From positions 3,162,001 to 3,226,000 of the forward strand of contig OZ252008.1 of NCBI GenBank assembly GCA_965246995.1: a stretch of DNA of 64,000 bases, in the 5' to 3' direction. Source of the stretch: VXRJ01 sp965246995. GTDB lineage: Bacteria; Acidobacteriota; Vicinamibacteria; Vicinamibacterales; UBA8438. Positions 43,834 to 52,470 of this stretch are shown one piece after another. The position numbers and the translations under genes are program-made. The notes under the pieces were generated by a model. The model saw only the letters and a list, made by a program, of their open reading frames with translations, searched no databases and was not told the origin of the DNA. Every line of letters starts with the position of its first letter. Within the stretch, counting starts at the first letter, position 1.

Positions 43834-44982
43834 ATGATCTGTCGACACTTCGGACACGGACTGTTGCTTGCCCTCGTCGCCTTGATGCTCGCCTGCGGTG
43901 GATCCGCCCCGGCCGGGAATGACGCCATGGACGGAGAGCCGGCGCCCGACCCGTTCGAGGGATTGCCGGGGGGAGCCGGGTTCGTCTTCGATCCGACCTG
44001 GCCGAAGCCGCTGCCCGACAATCAGACGCTCGGAAATGTCGTCGGCGTCGCGGTTGATTCGCGCGACTACATCTGGGTCCTCCACCGTCCGGGCAGCCTG
44101 ACGCAGCAGGAAGGAGGCGCCGACGACGACCCGCCGCTCGCCGAGTGTTGCCAGCCGGCGCCGGCTGTCGTGGTGTTCAACCAGGAAGGCGATCTGGTCG
44201 ACGCCTGGGGCGGCCCGGGCGAAGGCTACGAGTGGCCACAGTCGGAGCATGGGATCTTCATCGATCACATGGACAACGTCTGGATTGGCGGCAACGGCGG
44301 CACCGACGCGCACATCCTGAAGTTCACGCGCGACGGACAGTTCCTGATGCAGATCGGGGCGCAAGGCCAGGGACAGGGGAGCAACGACACCGCTAACTTC
44401 GGTCAGCCGGCCGAGATCGATGTCGACCCGGAGACGAACGAGGTGTTCATCGCGGACGGCTACGGAAACCGGCGGGTCGCGGTCTTCGACGGCAACAACG
44501 GGGAGTACCTGCGGCACTGGGGCGCCTACGGCAACGTGCCGACCGACGATCCGTATACCTACGATCCCGACGCTCCGCCTTCGCAGCAGTTCGGCCGGCC
44601 GGTCCACTGCGCGACGCTTTCGGCGGACGGCCGGCTCTACGTCTGCGACCGGGTGAACAACCGAATTCAGGTATTCGAGAAGGACGGCAGCTTTATCGAC
44701 GAAGTCGTGATGGCGCCACGCACACGGGACTTCGGCTCCGCGTTCGACGTCGACTTCTCCCCCGACCCGGACCAGGAGTTCCTCTATAACATCGACGGCA
44801 TGAACGCGAAGATATGGGTGATCTCGCGGGCGGACCTGTCGATCGTCGATTCGTTCGGCTTCGGCGGCCACCAGGCTGGCGGCTTCACCGCCGCGCACAG
44901 TCTGGCCGTCGATTCGAGCGGCAACATTTACGTCGGGGAAACGCTCGAGGGAAAGCGGGTGCAGCGCTTCGTCCGGCGGTGA
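43834..44982 (+). CDS. NHL-repeat beta-propeller lipoprotein
   Basis: 382 residues. Lipoprotein signal (LVALMLAC, Cys at about 21). Repeats follow: GVAVDSRDYIWVLHRPGS, IDHMDNVWIGGNGGTDAHIL, IDVDPETNEVFIADGYGNRR, RLYVCDRVNNRIQVFEKDG and SLAVDSSGNIYVGETLEGKR, making a complete five- to six-bladed propeller. It parallels the NHL protein beside copy 1 at 3211-4260. It would sit on a membrane facing the periplasm, possibly as a scaffold or sensor for the neighbouring exported proteins. The gene lies in one unit with the cupin before it and copies 10-12 after it. Confidence 0.85.
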   Translation: MICRHFGHGLLLALVALMLACGGSAPAGNDAMDGEPAPDPFEGLPGGAGFVFDPTWPKPLPDNQTLGNVVGVAVDSRDYIWVLHRPGSLTQQEGGADDDPPLAECCQPAPAVVVFNQEGDLVDAWGGPGEGYEWPQSEHGIFIDHMDNVWIGGNGGTDAHILKFTRDGQFLMQIGAQGQGQGSNDTANFGQPAEIDVDPETNEVFIADGYGNRRVAVFDGNNGEYLRHWGAYGNVPTDDPYTYDPDAPPSQQFGRPVHCATLSADGRLYVCDRVNNRIQVFEKDGSFIDEVVMAPRTRDFGSAFDVDFSPDPDQEFLYNIDGMNAKIWVISRADLSIVDSFGFGGHQAGGFTAAHSLAVDSSGNIYVGETLEGKRVQRFVRR

Positions 44983-44997
44983 CCGGCAACCGCCCTG

Positions 44998-45003
44998 TAT
45001 GAT
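44998..45003 (+). promoter_or_regulatory. Candidate leaderless promoter -10 box TATGAT before copy 10
   Basis: TATGAT is followed by six bases and then the ATG at 45010, which has no Shine-Dalgarno. The same spacing occurs at 31518-31530 and, with TATGGT, at 55599-55611. Confidence 0.4.
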
Positions 45004-45009
45004 CCTGCG

Positions 45010-45879
45010 ATGCTGACGAGAATCGGACCACACGCAGCATCGATGGCGGCAATGCTGGCAGTCACCGTGCTGTTGGCCGCCGCTCCGGTTGCGGGACAGA
45101 CCAACGACTTCGAACCGCCTCGGCTGTCGAACGGAAACCCGGATCTGAACGGCGTCTGGCAGACGCTGAACGCCGCACACTACGACCTGGAGCCGCACAA
45201 CGCGCGCCACGCGATGCAGTTGCGCGAAGGACCCCGCGGGCCGTTGCCGGACGTTCCGGTGCTGCGGCTTGGCGCGGTCGGCGCCGTGCCGGGGAGTACG
45301 GGCGTGATTGTCGGCGGCGGACAGATCCCGTACAGCGACGAGGCCCGCACTCTCAAGGAAGAGAACCGCGCTGACTGGCTCGATACCGATCCGGAAGTCA
45401 AGTGCAACATGCCCGGTGTGCCGCGCGCCAACTACATGCCGTTTCCGTTCCAGATTTTCCAGAACGAGGACAACCTTCTCATCGCCTACGAGTTCGGCGG
45501 CGCCGTGCGCGAGGTTTATCTGTCGGACATCGGTCCGGCGGAGACCGACTCCTGGATGGGCCAGTCGGTCGGTCGCTGGGAGGGTGACACGCTGGTGGTC
45601 GAAGTGACGGGCCAGAACGACCAGACCTGGTTCGACCGCGCTGGCAGCCATCACACGAACCAGCTTGTCGTGACCGAGCGCTACATGCTCATCAGTCCGA
45701 ACCACATCCAGTACGAAGCGACGATGGAGGACCCGAACGTCTTCACGCGCCCCTGGACCATCCGGATGCCGCTCTATCGCCGGATCGAGGACGGGGCGCG
45801 GCTGATGGACTTCAAATGCGTCGAGTTCGTCGAGGAATTGCTCTACGGTGAGTTCCGGCGGACACCGCTGCCCCGATAG
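45010..45879 (+). CDS. GDPDLQG/ACHEGNY family, copy 10 (divergent C-terminus), exported
   Basis: 289 residues. Signal peptide ends AAPVAGQ, then NGNPDLNGVWQTLNAAHYDL. It lacks the TPLERP and LTEEEA segments and has instead a Gly-rich loop GAVPGSTGVIVGGGQIPYS. A single Cys before NMPGVPRANYMPFP stands where DRC normally is, then IFQNEDNLLIAYE, a shortened VREVYLSDIGP for the IPLDGRP loop, RWEGDTLVVEVTGQ, VTERYMLISPNHIQYEA and VFTRPWTIRMPLY. The end reads DFKCVEFVEELLYGE rather than YACHEGNY: the Cys is kept, the His-Glu is lost. No ribosome site; a TATGAT box lies six bases before the ATG. Confidence 0.8.
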   Translation: MLTRIGPHAASMAAMLAVTVLLAAAPVAGQTNDFEPPRLSNGNPDLNGVWQTLNAAHYDLEPHNARHAMQLREGPRGPLPDVPVLRLGAVGAVPGSTGVIVGGGQIPYSDEARTLKEENRADWLDTDPEVKCNMPGVPRANYMPFPFQIFQNEDNLLIAYEFGGAVREVYLSDIGPAETDSWMGQSVGRWEGDTLVVEVTGQNDQTWFDRAGSHHTNQLVVTERYMLISPNHIQYEATMEDPNVFTRPWTIRMPLYRRIEDGARLMDFKCVEFVEELLYGEFRRTPLPR

Positions 45880-45923
45880 CGGCGATTACGCGGCGACCTT
45901 CCGCACGGGAGAGAGTGGCAAAC

Positions 45924-47006
45924 ATGGACAACGCACTTCGGACCGGGATCGCGATCGGCATGGCGTGCGCGGCGGTCGTTGCCACCGCGGCGCAGGAGGG
46001 TCCGCGAACCGCGAGCGGACGGCCTGACCTTTCGGGCACCTACGACACGGCGACACTGACACCACTGCAACGGCCTGAAGCGTTCGGTGACCGGCTCACA
46101 CTGAGCGAAGAAGAGGCCGCGTCGATTGCAGCGGGCGAGCCGGTGGCCCTGGCTGCGGCATTCGGCATTCCAGCGGAACGCAACATCGAAACCGCCCCGC
46201 CCCGTGAGGCGCCGCCGGTCGGAGGCGACGGCTCGACCGGCGCGGCTGGCGGGGTCGGCGGCTACAACACCTTCTGGATGGACCGCGGGACGTCGTCGTT
46301 TCAGATCGACGGCCAGTGGCGCACGTCGATCATCACCGACCCGCCCAACGGCCAGCGGCCGCCCCTTGCGCCGGACGCGCAGGCCCGGGCTGCCGAGGCG
46401 GCCCGGTTCTATCGCCCCAATAGCGGTACCGCCTGGTGGCTCATCGAGAACGGTCTGGACGCCCCGGGCCCGTATGACGATCCCGAGATCCGGCCGCTCG
46501 CGGAACGTTGCCTCCTCGGCTTCGGCTCGACGAGCGGGCCACCGATGCTGCCGGTCCTCTACAACAACCTGAAGCGGATCGTGCAGACCGACGACTACGT
46601 GATGATCCTGGTCGAGATGGTCCACGACGCGCGCGTCGTCCGCATGGATCAGGAACATGCGTCGCCCGAGGTCCGGAGCTGGCTGGGCGATTCGGTCGGC
46701 CACTGGGAAGGCGACACGCTGGTGGTCGACACCACCAACTTCAACGACACGCCGGCCCTCAGCGGCGCCTCGCGGAATCTTCACGTCGTGGAGCGGTTCA
46801 CACGGATCGACGCCGATACGCTGCACTACCAGTTCACTGTGGACGACCCGAACGTCTGGACCGCGCCCTGGAGCGGCGAGTACGTCTGGCCCGCCACGAA
46901 CAACCGCATCTACGAGTACGCCTGCCACGAAGCGAACTACTCGTTCCGGGGTATTCTGGGCGGAGCGCGCGTGCTGGAACAGGACGTGCGGGACGAACGG
47001 GAATAG
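45924..47006 (+). CDS. GDPDLQG/ACHEGNY family, copy 11, exported (tandem with copy 12)
   Basis: 360 residues from an ATG at 45924. Signal peptide short (IGMACAAVVATAAQ). Blocks: SGRPDLSGTYDTATLTPLQR, LSEEEAASI, GGYNTFWMDRGTSSFQ, SIITDPPNGQRPPL, a specific insert NSGTAWWLIENGLDAPGPYD, ERCLLGFGSTSGPPMLP, LYNNLKRIVQTDDYVMI, MVHDARVVRM (no DGRPH), HWEGDTLVVDTTNF, VERFTRIDADTLHYQF and YEYACHEANYSF, with Ala for Gly in the last motif. Copy 12 follows after 40 bases and shares the insert and the HEAN change. By eye the C-terminal half is nearly 90% identical and the N-terminal region much less. Confidence 0.87.
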   Translation: MDNALRTGIAIGMACAAVVATAAQEGPRTASGRPDLSGTYDTATLTPLQRPEAFGDRLTLSEEEAASIAAGEPVALAAAFGIPAERNIETAPPREAPPVGGDGSTGAAGGVGGYNTFWMDRGTSSFQIDGQWRTSIITDPPNGQRPPLAPDAQARAAEAARFYRPNSGTAWWLIENGLDAPGPYDDPEIRPLAERCLLGFGSTSGPPMLPVLYNNLKRIVQTDDYVMILVEMVHDARVVRMDQEHASPEVRSWLGDSVGHWEGDTLVVDTTNFNDTPALSGASRNLHVVERFTRIDADTLHYQFTVDDPNVWTAPWSGEYVWPATNNRIYEYACHEANYSFRGILGGARVLEQDVRDERE

Positions 47007-47046
47007 CTCCCGCACCGTTGGCGTTTGCCGGGGCATGGAGGAGATC

Positions 47047-48120
47047 ATGCGGGTGCGAATCATCGTCGCGGCGTCGGTGCTGGTTCTGGGATTGCCCGCG
47101 CTGATCCAGGCGCAGGAGAGCCCGCGGACACCGAGTGGTCACCCTGACCTGTCGGGCACGTACGACATCGCCACGCTGACCCCGCTGCAGCGCCCGGAAC
47201 GCTTCGGGGATACCTTCGATCTCTCCGAAGAGGAAGCGGCCACCGTCGCGCGGCAGGAGCTTGAGCGGAACGCACAGCGCAACGAGGCGAGCGATCCGAA
47301 TCGCGAGGCGCCGCCCGCCGGCGGCGACGGCTCGGCCGGCGCCGCGGGCAATGTCGGCGGCTACAACACCTTCTGGATCGACCGGGGCGCCGGCGCGTTC
47401 CAGATTAACGGTCAGTGGCGGACGTCGATCATCACGGATCCGCCGAATGGCCGCCAGCCGGCCCTGACCGCGGATGCCGCTCAGCGGGCCGCCGATCGGC
47501 GCGCGTTCGCCCGGCCGAACTCCGGAACCGCGTGGTGGATGGTCGAGAACGGCATGGATGCGCCCGGCCCCTACGACGACCCCGAAATCCGTCCGCTCGC
47601 CGAGCGCTGTCTGCTCGGTTTCGGCTCGACCGGGGGTCCGCCGATGCTGCCGGTCCTCTACAACAACCTCAAGCGGATCGTGCAGACCGACGACTACGTG
47701 ATGATCCTGGTCGAAATGGTCCACGACGCACGCATTGTCCGGATGAACGAGGAACATGCCTCACCCGGGATCCGGAACTGGCTGGGCGACTCGGTCGGCC
47801 ACTGGGAGGGCGACACGCTGGTGGTCGACACCACCAACTTCAACGACACGCCGGCCCTCCGGGGCGCGACTCGCGATCTTCATGTCGTGGAACGCTTCTC
47901 CCGGATCGACGCCGACACGCTGCTCTACCAGTTCACGGTCGAGGATCCCAACATCTGGACCGCGCCATGGAGCGGAGAGTACGTCTGGCCGGCCAGCGAC
48001 ACCCGGGTCTACGAGTACGCCTGCCATGAGGCGAACTACTCCTTCCGGGGCATCCTGGGCGGGGCGCGCATCCTGGAAGAGGACGTCCGAGAAGGCCGGG
48101 TGCCGGATCCGCCGCAATAG
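47047..48120 (+). CDS. GDPDLQG/ACHEGNY family, copy 12, exported (tandem with copy 11)
   Basis: 357 residues from an ATG at 47047 with GGAGGAG upstream. Signal peptide ends LPALIQAQ. It repeats the copy 11 architecture: SGHPDLSGTYDIATLTPLQR, LSEEEAATV, GGYNTFWIDRGAGAFQ, the insert NSGTAWWMVENGMDAPGPYD, ERCLLGFGSTGGPPMLP, MVHDARIVRM, HWEGDTLVVDTTNF, VERFSRIDADTLLYQF and YEYACHEANYSF. The main differences from copy 11 lie in the Ala/Asn/Glu-rich stretch between residues 60 and 90. This is the most recent duplication in the window. The next gene, 68 bases on, is DUF6152. Confidence 0.87.
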   Translation: MRVRIIVAASVLVLGLPALIQAQESPRTPSGHPDLSGTYDIATLTPLQRPERFGDTFDLSEEEAATVARQELERNAQRNEASDPNREAPPAGGDGSAGAAGNVGGYNTFWIDRGAGAFQINGQWRTSIITDPPNGRQPALTADAAQRAADRRAFARPNSGTAWWMVENGMDAPGPYDDPEIRPLAERCLLGFGSTGGPPMLPVLYNNLKRIVQTDDYVMILVEMVHDARIVRMNEEHASPGIRNWLGDSVGHWEGDTLVVDTTNFNDTPALRGATRDLHVVERFSRIDADTLLYQFTVEDPNIWTAPWSGEYVWPASDTRVYEYACHEANYSFRGILGGARILEEDVREGRVPDPPQ

Positions 48121-48188
48121 TCCGGTTCGCAGCGGGAACAACCATCGACGTCAGGAAATTGCGGAAAGAAGCCTTGGAGGGAACCGCC

Positions 48189-48644
48189 ATGCAAGGACAG
48201 TCACACGAAACGCGGTGCGTTGCGCCCATCCTGCTCGGTCTGCTGGCCATCAGCCTGTTCACGTTCGTTGTCGCCAGTGCGCCGGCGATTGCCCATCACG
48301 CCTTCGGCGCCGAGTTCGACCCGAACCGCCCGGTGCTGCTGCGCGGGCCCGTGGTAAGGGTGGAGTGGGTCAACCCCCACACCTGGATCCACATGGAGGT
48401 GACCAAGGACGACGGCACCACGGAAGTGTGGATGGTAGAGGGGGGCACTCCCAACACGCTGCTGCGGCGCGGGCTGCAGCGCGACTCTATCCAGCCCGGC
48501 ACGATCATCGTGGTGGACGGCTACCAGAGCAAGGACCGGTCCACCCGCGCCAACGGCCGTGACGTGACCTTCGAGGACGGTCGGAAGTTCTTCATGGGGT
48601 CGTCCGGCACCGGCGCACCGTACGACAACCCGCAGAACCGGTAG
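48189..48644 (+). CDS. DUF6152 exported protein
   Basis: 151 residues. Signal peptide ends ASAPAIA, directly followed by HHAFGAEFDPNRPVLLRG, the hallmark of DUF6152, then VRVEWVNPHTWIHMEVTKDD, a MVEGGTPNTLLRRGL segment and GTIIVVDGYQSKDRS. It has the full classical form, including the R(D/Q)S..PG loop, unlike the shorter one at 26778. The histidines right after cleavage may bind metal. GGAGG precedes the ATG. It ends the plus-strand run that starts with the cupin, and it converges with copy 13. Confidence 0.9.
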   Translation: MQGQSHETRCVAPILLGLLAISLFTFVVASAPAIAHHAFGAEFDPNRPVLLRGPVVRVEWVNPHTWIHMEVTKDDGTTEVWMVEGGTPNTLLRRGLQRDSIQPGTIIVVDGYQSKDRSTRANGRDVTFEDGRKFFMGSSGTGAPYDNPQNR

Positions 48645-48656
48645 GCGCCGAGCCTG

Positions 48657-48686
48657 GCAGTCCGTGGTGAAGACCCACGGGGCTGC
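48657..48686. terminator. Hairpin between convergent genes, related to the dispersed repeat
   Basis: CCGTGG (48662-48667) pairs with CCACGG (48675-48680), extended by CAG/CTG across a bulge. The arm AGTCCGTGGTGAA resembles the repeat core AGCCCGTGGTGAA. It lies between DUF6152 and copy 13 and could serve both. Confidence 0.4.
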
Positions 48687-49693
48687 TACCGGCCAGCCGC
48701 TGCTTCCTGCTCCTCGAGCCGGGCGCCCCCCAGGATGCCCGGCATCGCGTAGTTCCCCTCGTGGCAGGCGTACTCGAAGATCGGATCCATGGTGGCGTCA
48801 TGGAGCAGTTCGACCGTCCAGGGTTGGGTCCACGTATCCGGGTCATTCAGGATGATCTCGTGACGCAGCGCATCCGGGCTGATCCGTGTGTAGCGCTCCA
48901 CGAGATGCAGATTCTCGCTCGCCCCGCTGAAACGCGCATTCGGTGAGTAGTTCCGCGTCTCCACCACCAGCGTGTCCCCTTCCCAGCGGCCACGGGCGTC
49001 GCCTGCCCACTGGCGGACGTCTTCATCGACATGCGGCCGATCGTCGATCGGGATGACGCGCGTGAAGTGTCCCATCTCCTGGAAGATGGCTACGTGGGTC
49101 GGCGTCTGCAAGAGCTGGAAGTAGCTGTTGTAGCCCGCTCCCATCCGCGGCGCCTCGAAATGGAGGCAGCGATCGCCCAGTGTGCGGTCCTCCGGCCCGT
49201 CGGACGGATGCTCGGCGGCGTACGCGCGTCGCTCGGTCGCGCGCGCGCTGGCCGCGTCGGTCAACGACGGGATACGGCCATTGGGCGGATCGACGATGAG
49301 CGAGGTCCGGTTGTCGAGGTGCCGCTCTACCAGCCAGAAGGCGTTGTAGTTCCCGGTAATCACGTCGAAGTCCTGGAACTCTGCGTTCCCAAGCGCCTGC
49401 TGAATCAGCCGGTCGCCCAACAGGTCACCCGCCTGCTCGGAGTCGCGGAATGCTTCGATCTTCTGCGTCAACTCCGCCAATTCTTCGTCGGTCAGCGTCG
49501 CCTTGTCGCCCAGTTGCTCCGGGCGCTCGAGCGGTGTCGCGCTGTTGTTCGTCCAGATACCCGACAGGTCAGGCTGCCCGTAATCGTTGCGCGGCGCCGC
49601 ATACGACTCCTGCCCGAATGACGCCGATGGCGCAAGGATAACGGCGGCGATCGCGATCGCCACCGGCCAGGTGATCAGAGTCCGGCTAGTCAT
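48686..49693 (-). CDS. GDPDLQG/ACHEGNY family, copy 13, exported
   Basis: 335 residues from an ATG at 49693 with GGGAGG upstream. Signal peptide ends LAPSASFGQ. Blocks: YGQPDLSGIWTNNSATPLER, LTDEELAELT, YNAFWLVERHLDNRTSLI, DPPNGRIPSL, DRCLHFEAPRMGAGYNSY, FQLLQTPTHVAIFQE, MGHFTRVIPIDDRPHVDE, RWEGDTLVVETRNY, VERYTRISPDALRHEI and FEYACHEGNYAM. The DNRTSLI block and the sequence before it group it with copy 4. The MxHDxR motif is MGHFTR. It is transcribed away from copy 14 across a 155-base gap. Confidence 0.85.
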   Translation of the reverse strand: MTSRTLITWPVAIAIAAVILAPSASFGQESYAAPRNDYGQPDLSGIWTNNSATPLERPEQLGDKATLTDEELAELTQKIEAFRDSEQAGDLLGDRLIQQALGNAEFQDFDVITGNYNAFWLVERHLDNRTSLIVDPPNGRIPSLTDAASARATERRAYAAEHPSDGPEDRTLGDRCLHFEAPRMGAGYNSYFQLLQTPTHVAIFQEMGHFTRVIPIDDRPHVDEDVRQWAGDARGRWEGDTLVVETRNYSPNARFSGASENLHLVERYTRISPDALRHEIILNDPDTWTQPWTVELLHDATMDPIFEYACHEGNYAMPGILGGARLEEQEAAAGR

Positions 49694-49848
49694 GGAACCC
49701 TCCCTTGTGCCTCCGTATTCAGCGTGGAGACGCCACCGGCGCGCAAGGCCAGACACGTCACGATAGACGGCTCGATCAGTAAACGCAAGCCCGGATCCGG
49801 ACGGTTCGTGCTACAGTCGGCGGATCCCTATTACGACGAGGTGACCCA

Positions 49849-50838
49849 ATGACGATGCGACCCCTGCGGCATAGCCTTATCGCCTGCGCCGCGCTGCTCC
49901 TGGCGTTCGCGCCACTCGCCGTGGCCCAGTCGGGCAACGGTGGCGAAATGCCCCGGACACCGGACGGCCGACCCGACATCAGCGGCGTCTGGGACTTCCG
50001 GACCGTCACGCCTCTGGAGCGGCCCGAGCAATTCGCTGACAAGGAATTCCTGACCGAGGAAGAAGTCGCCGCCTACGAGCAGGAGCGGGTCCGCGCCAAC
50101 AACGCCGACCTGAACCGGGAGGACACGACCACGGACCGCGCCGTGGTGAACGGCACGCGCGAGAGCGCCGACCTTCGTCTGGCCTACAACGACTTCTGGT
50201 GGGACCGCGGCACGACGGCGGTCGAAACGCGGCGGACTTCACTCGTCATCGATCCGCCGAACGGCCGGATCCCGCCGCTGACGGAAGCGGCCCAGACGCG
50301 CCGCGACGAACGGGGCCGCATCAGCCAGCGGCCGTCGTTGGGGCCGGAGGATCGCTCGCTCGCCGAGCGCTGCATCACCGGGTTCAACTCCGGCCCGCCG
50401 ATGCTGCCGGCCGCCTACAACATGAACGTGCAGATCTTCCAGACGAAGGATCACGTCGTGCTCCTGAACGAGATGGTGCACAACGCGCGGATCGTCCCGC
50501 TCGACGGTTCGTCGCATGACGTGCCGCTCTGGACCGGCATGTCGACCGGGCGCTGGGAAGGTGACACCCTGGTGGTCGAAACGAAGAATTTCCTCCGCGA
50601 GACGAGCTTCCAGAACTCGAGCAAGAACCTGACGCTCACGGAACGGTTCGAACGGCGCGACGCGGACACCCTGGTCTACACGTTCACGGTGGAGGATCCG
50701 GACACCTGGACCACGCCCTGGACCGTGGAACTGCCGATGCGGCGGAGCGAGATGCCGATCTTCGAGTACGCCTGCCACGAGGGGAACTACGGCATGGAGG
50801 GAACCCTGAGTGGCGCCCGCCACGTCGAGAGCCAGTAG
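49849..50838 (+). CDS. GDPDLQG/ACHEGNY family, copy 14, exported
   Basis: 329 residues. Signal peptide ends APLAVAQ. Blocks: DGRPDISGVWDFRTVTPLER, FLTEEEVAAY, YNDFWWDRGTTAVETRRTSL, IDPPNGRIPPL, ERCITGFNSGPPMLPAAYNM, NVQIFQTKDHVVLL, EMVHNARIVPLDGSSH, RWEGDTLVVETKNF, LTERFERRDADTLVYTF and FEYACHEGNYGM. The DGRPH loop is shortened to DGSSHDVPLW. GAGGTGA precedes the ATG. It leads a plus-strand unit with a methyltransferase (54 bases) and a carboxymuconolactone-decarboxylase-like gene. Confidence 0.87.
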   Translation: MTMRPLRHSLIACAALLLAFAPLAVAQSGNGGEMPRTPDGRPDISGVWDFRTVTPLERPEQFADKEFLTEEEVAAYEQERVRANNADLNREDTTTDRAVVNGTRESADLRLAYNDFWWDRGTTAVETRRTSLVIDPPNGRIPPLTEAAQTRRDERGRISQRPSLGPEDRSLAERCITGFNSGPPMLPAAYNMNVQIFQTKDHVVLLNEMVHNARIVPLDGSSHDVPLWTGMSTGRWEGDTLVVETKNFLRETSFQNSSKNLTLTERFERRDADTLVYTFTVEDPDTWTTPWTVELPMRRSEMPIFEYACHEGNYGMEGTLSGARHVESQ

Positions 50839-50892
50839 CCATCCAGGCAGTCGCGGCGCCCGCTGCCGCCACTGCGCTCCCGTCGGCTGACG

Positions 50893-51744
50893 ATGCCTTC
50901 TGTTTCGCAGCCCCGTGCTTTCGCCACAGCCGTGCTGGTTGCGGTGGCAGCCGGGGCTGTCGTGCTGTACGGCAACGCGCTCGCGGGAGGACCCTTTCAG
51001 GATCGTCCCGCAGTTGGCCAGGACGGCAAGGATGTCGAGTGGGTCCCGACGGCACATGCGCTGATCGAGACGATGCTCGAGATGGCGGAGGTCACCCCGG
51101 ACGACCGCCTGATGGACCTCGGCTCCGGTGACGGTCGACTGGTGATCGAGGCGGCGCGACGCGGTGCGCGGGCCATCGGCGTCGAGTACGACGGCGGGCT
51201 GGTCACCCTGTCGCGGGAGCGGGCCGCCGAAGCGGGCGTCTCCGAGCGAGCGACGTTCCTGGAAGCCGACCTGTTCGGGGTCGACCTCTCGGAGTCAACT
51301 GTCATCGCGCTCTTCCTGCTGCCGGATCTGAACCTGCGGCTGCGCCCGACATTGCTCGATCTCGCCCCGGGCACCCGGATCGTTTCCAACACGTGGGGCA
51401 TGGGGGACTGGGCAGCGGACGAGACGGTTCAGCTCGACCCCTGCCCCGGCTTCTGTACAGCGCTCCTCTGGATCGTTCCGGCCCGTATCGCCGGCATCTG
51501 GACCGAAGGCAGCGGTGGGAACGCGTTCACGTTCGAGCAGCAGTTCCAGGAGGTGACGGGCACGCTTCGGGAGGCTCCCGGCGCTGCCGCCCCGCTGGAG
51601 GAGGTCACGCTGCAGGGCGACGCACTGACGTTTCGTGCCGGGTCCATGCGCTACCGCGGCGTAGTGACCGGCGACACGATTACCGGTACGATCATATCCG
51701 GCGGTCGGCAGGCAGTCTGGACCGTTACGCGCGCCGGACCATAG
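50893..51744 (+). CDS. Membrane-anchored SAM-dependent methyltransferase-like protein
   Basis: 283 residues. An N-terminal hydrophobic segment (TAVLVAVAAGAVVLYGNAL) suggests anchoring or export. Then a class I methyltransferase fold: DDRLMDLGSGDGRLVIEAAR with motif I, AIGVEYDGGLVTLSRERAAE as motif II, TVIALFLLPDLNLRLRPTLL. The last 90 residues are a beta-rich extension (GTLREAPGAAAPLEEVTLQG, AGSMRYRGVVTGDTITGTII) resembling a lipocalin-like or periplasmic sandwich. If it is exported, the SAM supply would be a puzzle. No strong ribosome site. It lies between copy 14 and a carboxymuconolactone-decarboxylase-like gene. Confidence 0.78.
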   Translation: MPSVSQPRAFATAVLVAVAAGAVVLYGNALAGGPFQDRPAVGQDGKDVEWVPTAHALIETMLEMAEVTPDDRLMDLGSGDGRLVIEAARRGARAIGVEYDGGLVTLSRERAAEAGVSERATFLEADLFGVDLSESTVIALFLLPDLNLRLRPTLLDLAPGTRIVSNTWGMGDWAADETVQLDPCPGFCTALLWIVPARIAGIWTEGSGGNAFTFEQQFQEVTGTLREAPGAAAPLEEVTLQGDALTFRAGSMRYRGVVTGDTITGTIISGGRQAVWTVTRAGP

Positions 51745-51769
51745 GATCCCGCTCGAGGAGGGGCGTCAG

Positions 51770-52426
51770 ATGAGAGCGCACCGTTACTACCGCGCGGCGG
51801 CTGCCAGGAGGCTCGCGGCCATCATCGTACTGGCGCCGACGTACGCCATGACCGTTATCGCACAGGATCGCATGCCGCCGATTCCGGAGGCGGAGATGAC
51901 CGAAGCGCAACGCGCCGCGGTCGAGGAATTCAAGACCGTCCGCAACCGGACCAGTGTCGGCGGACCGTTTGTCCCACTGCTTCGCAGTCCCGAGGTGATG
52001 CGCCGCGCTCGCAACGTGGGGGACTACGTTCGATACGAGACCACGCTCCCGTCCCGTCTGAGCGAGTTCGTCATCCTGCTCACCGCGCGCCATTGGACAC
52101 AGCAGTACGAGTGGTATGTCCACGCACCGATCGCGGAGCGGGAGGGACTCGATCCCTCAATCATCGACGCCGTCGCCGATGGCCGCCGTCCCGACAGGTT
52201 GGCGGACGACGAGGCGGCGGTCTACGACTTCGTGCAGGAACTGTTCCGCACGCGCGGGGTGAGCGATTCCACGTACGCCCGCCTCACGGACCACTTGGGC
52301 GAACGGGGCGTTGTCGACACCGTCGGCATCATGGGCTACTACCAGCTTCTCGCCATGGTGATGAACACCGCCCGCACCCCGCTCCCCGAGGGCGTCGAGC
52401 CGGCGCTGCCGTCGTTCCCGCGGTAG
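51770..52426 (+). CDS. Carboxymuconolactone decarboxylase-family protein, exported
   Basis: 218 residues. Signal region ending VIAQ, then MPPIPEAEMTEAQRAAVEEF and the family core LSEFVILLTARHWTQQYEWY, VHAPIAEREGLDPSIIDAV and DEAAVYDFVQELFRTRGVSD. The CxxC of AhpD-type members is absent, so peroxidase activity is unlikely; the core Glu and His residues of decarboxylase-like members are kept (RHW, EWYVHAP). GGAGGGG precedes the ATG at 51770. Third gene of the copy 14 unit. It converges with the PQQ gene ending at 52471. Confidence 0.85.
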   Translation: MRAHRYYRAAAARRLAAIIVLAPTYAMTVIAQDRMPPIPEAEMTEAQRAAVEEFKTVRNRTSVGGPFVPLLRSPEVMRRARNVGDYVRYETTLPSRLSEFVILLTARHWTQQYEWYVHAPIAEREGLDPSIIDAVADGRRPDRLADDEAAVYDFVQELFRTRGVSDSTYARLTDHLGERGVVDTVGIMGYYQLLAMVMNTARTPLPEGVEPALPSFPR

Positions 52427-52431
52427 GTCCG

Positions 52432-52447
52432 CTCCGGAAAGACGGAG
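52432..52447. terminator. Short hairpin between convergent genes
   Basis: CTCCG (52432-52436) and CGGAG (52443-52447) pair around a GAAAGA loop, followed on the plus strand by a pyrimidine run TGTCCTTCCTTCC. Possible terminator of the copy 14 unit. Confidence 0.35.
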
Positions 52448-52470
52448 TGTCCTTCCTTCCGCGCCAGCCG

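Noticed and set aside
43291..45705. 804-codon minus-strand frame opposite the cupin, NHL and copy 10 genes
   Set aside because: It spans three genes with clear signals on the other strand and shows no recognisable domain.
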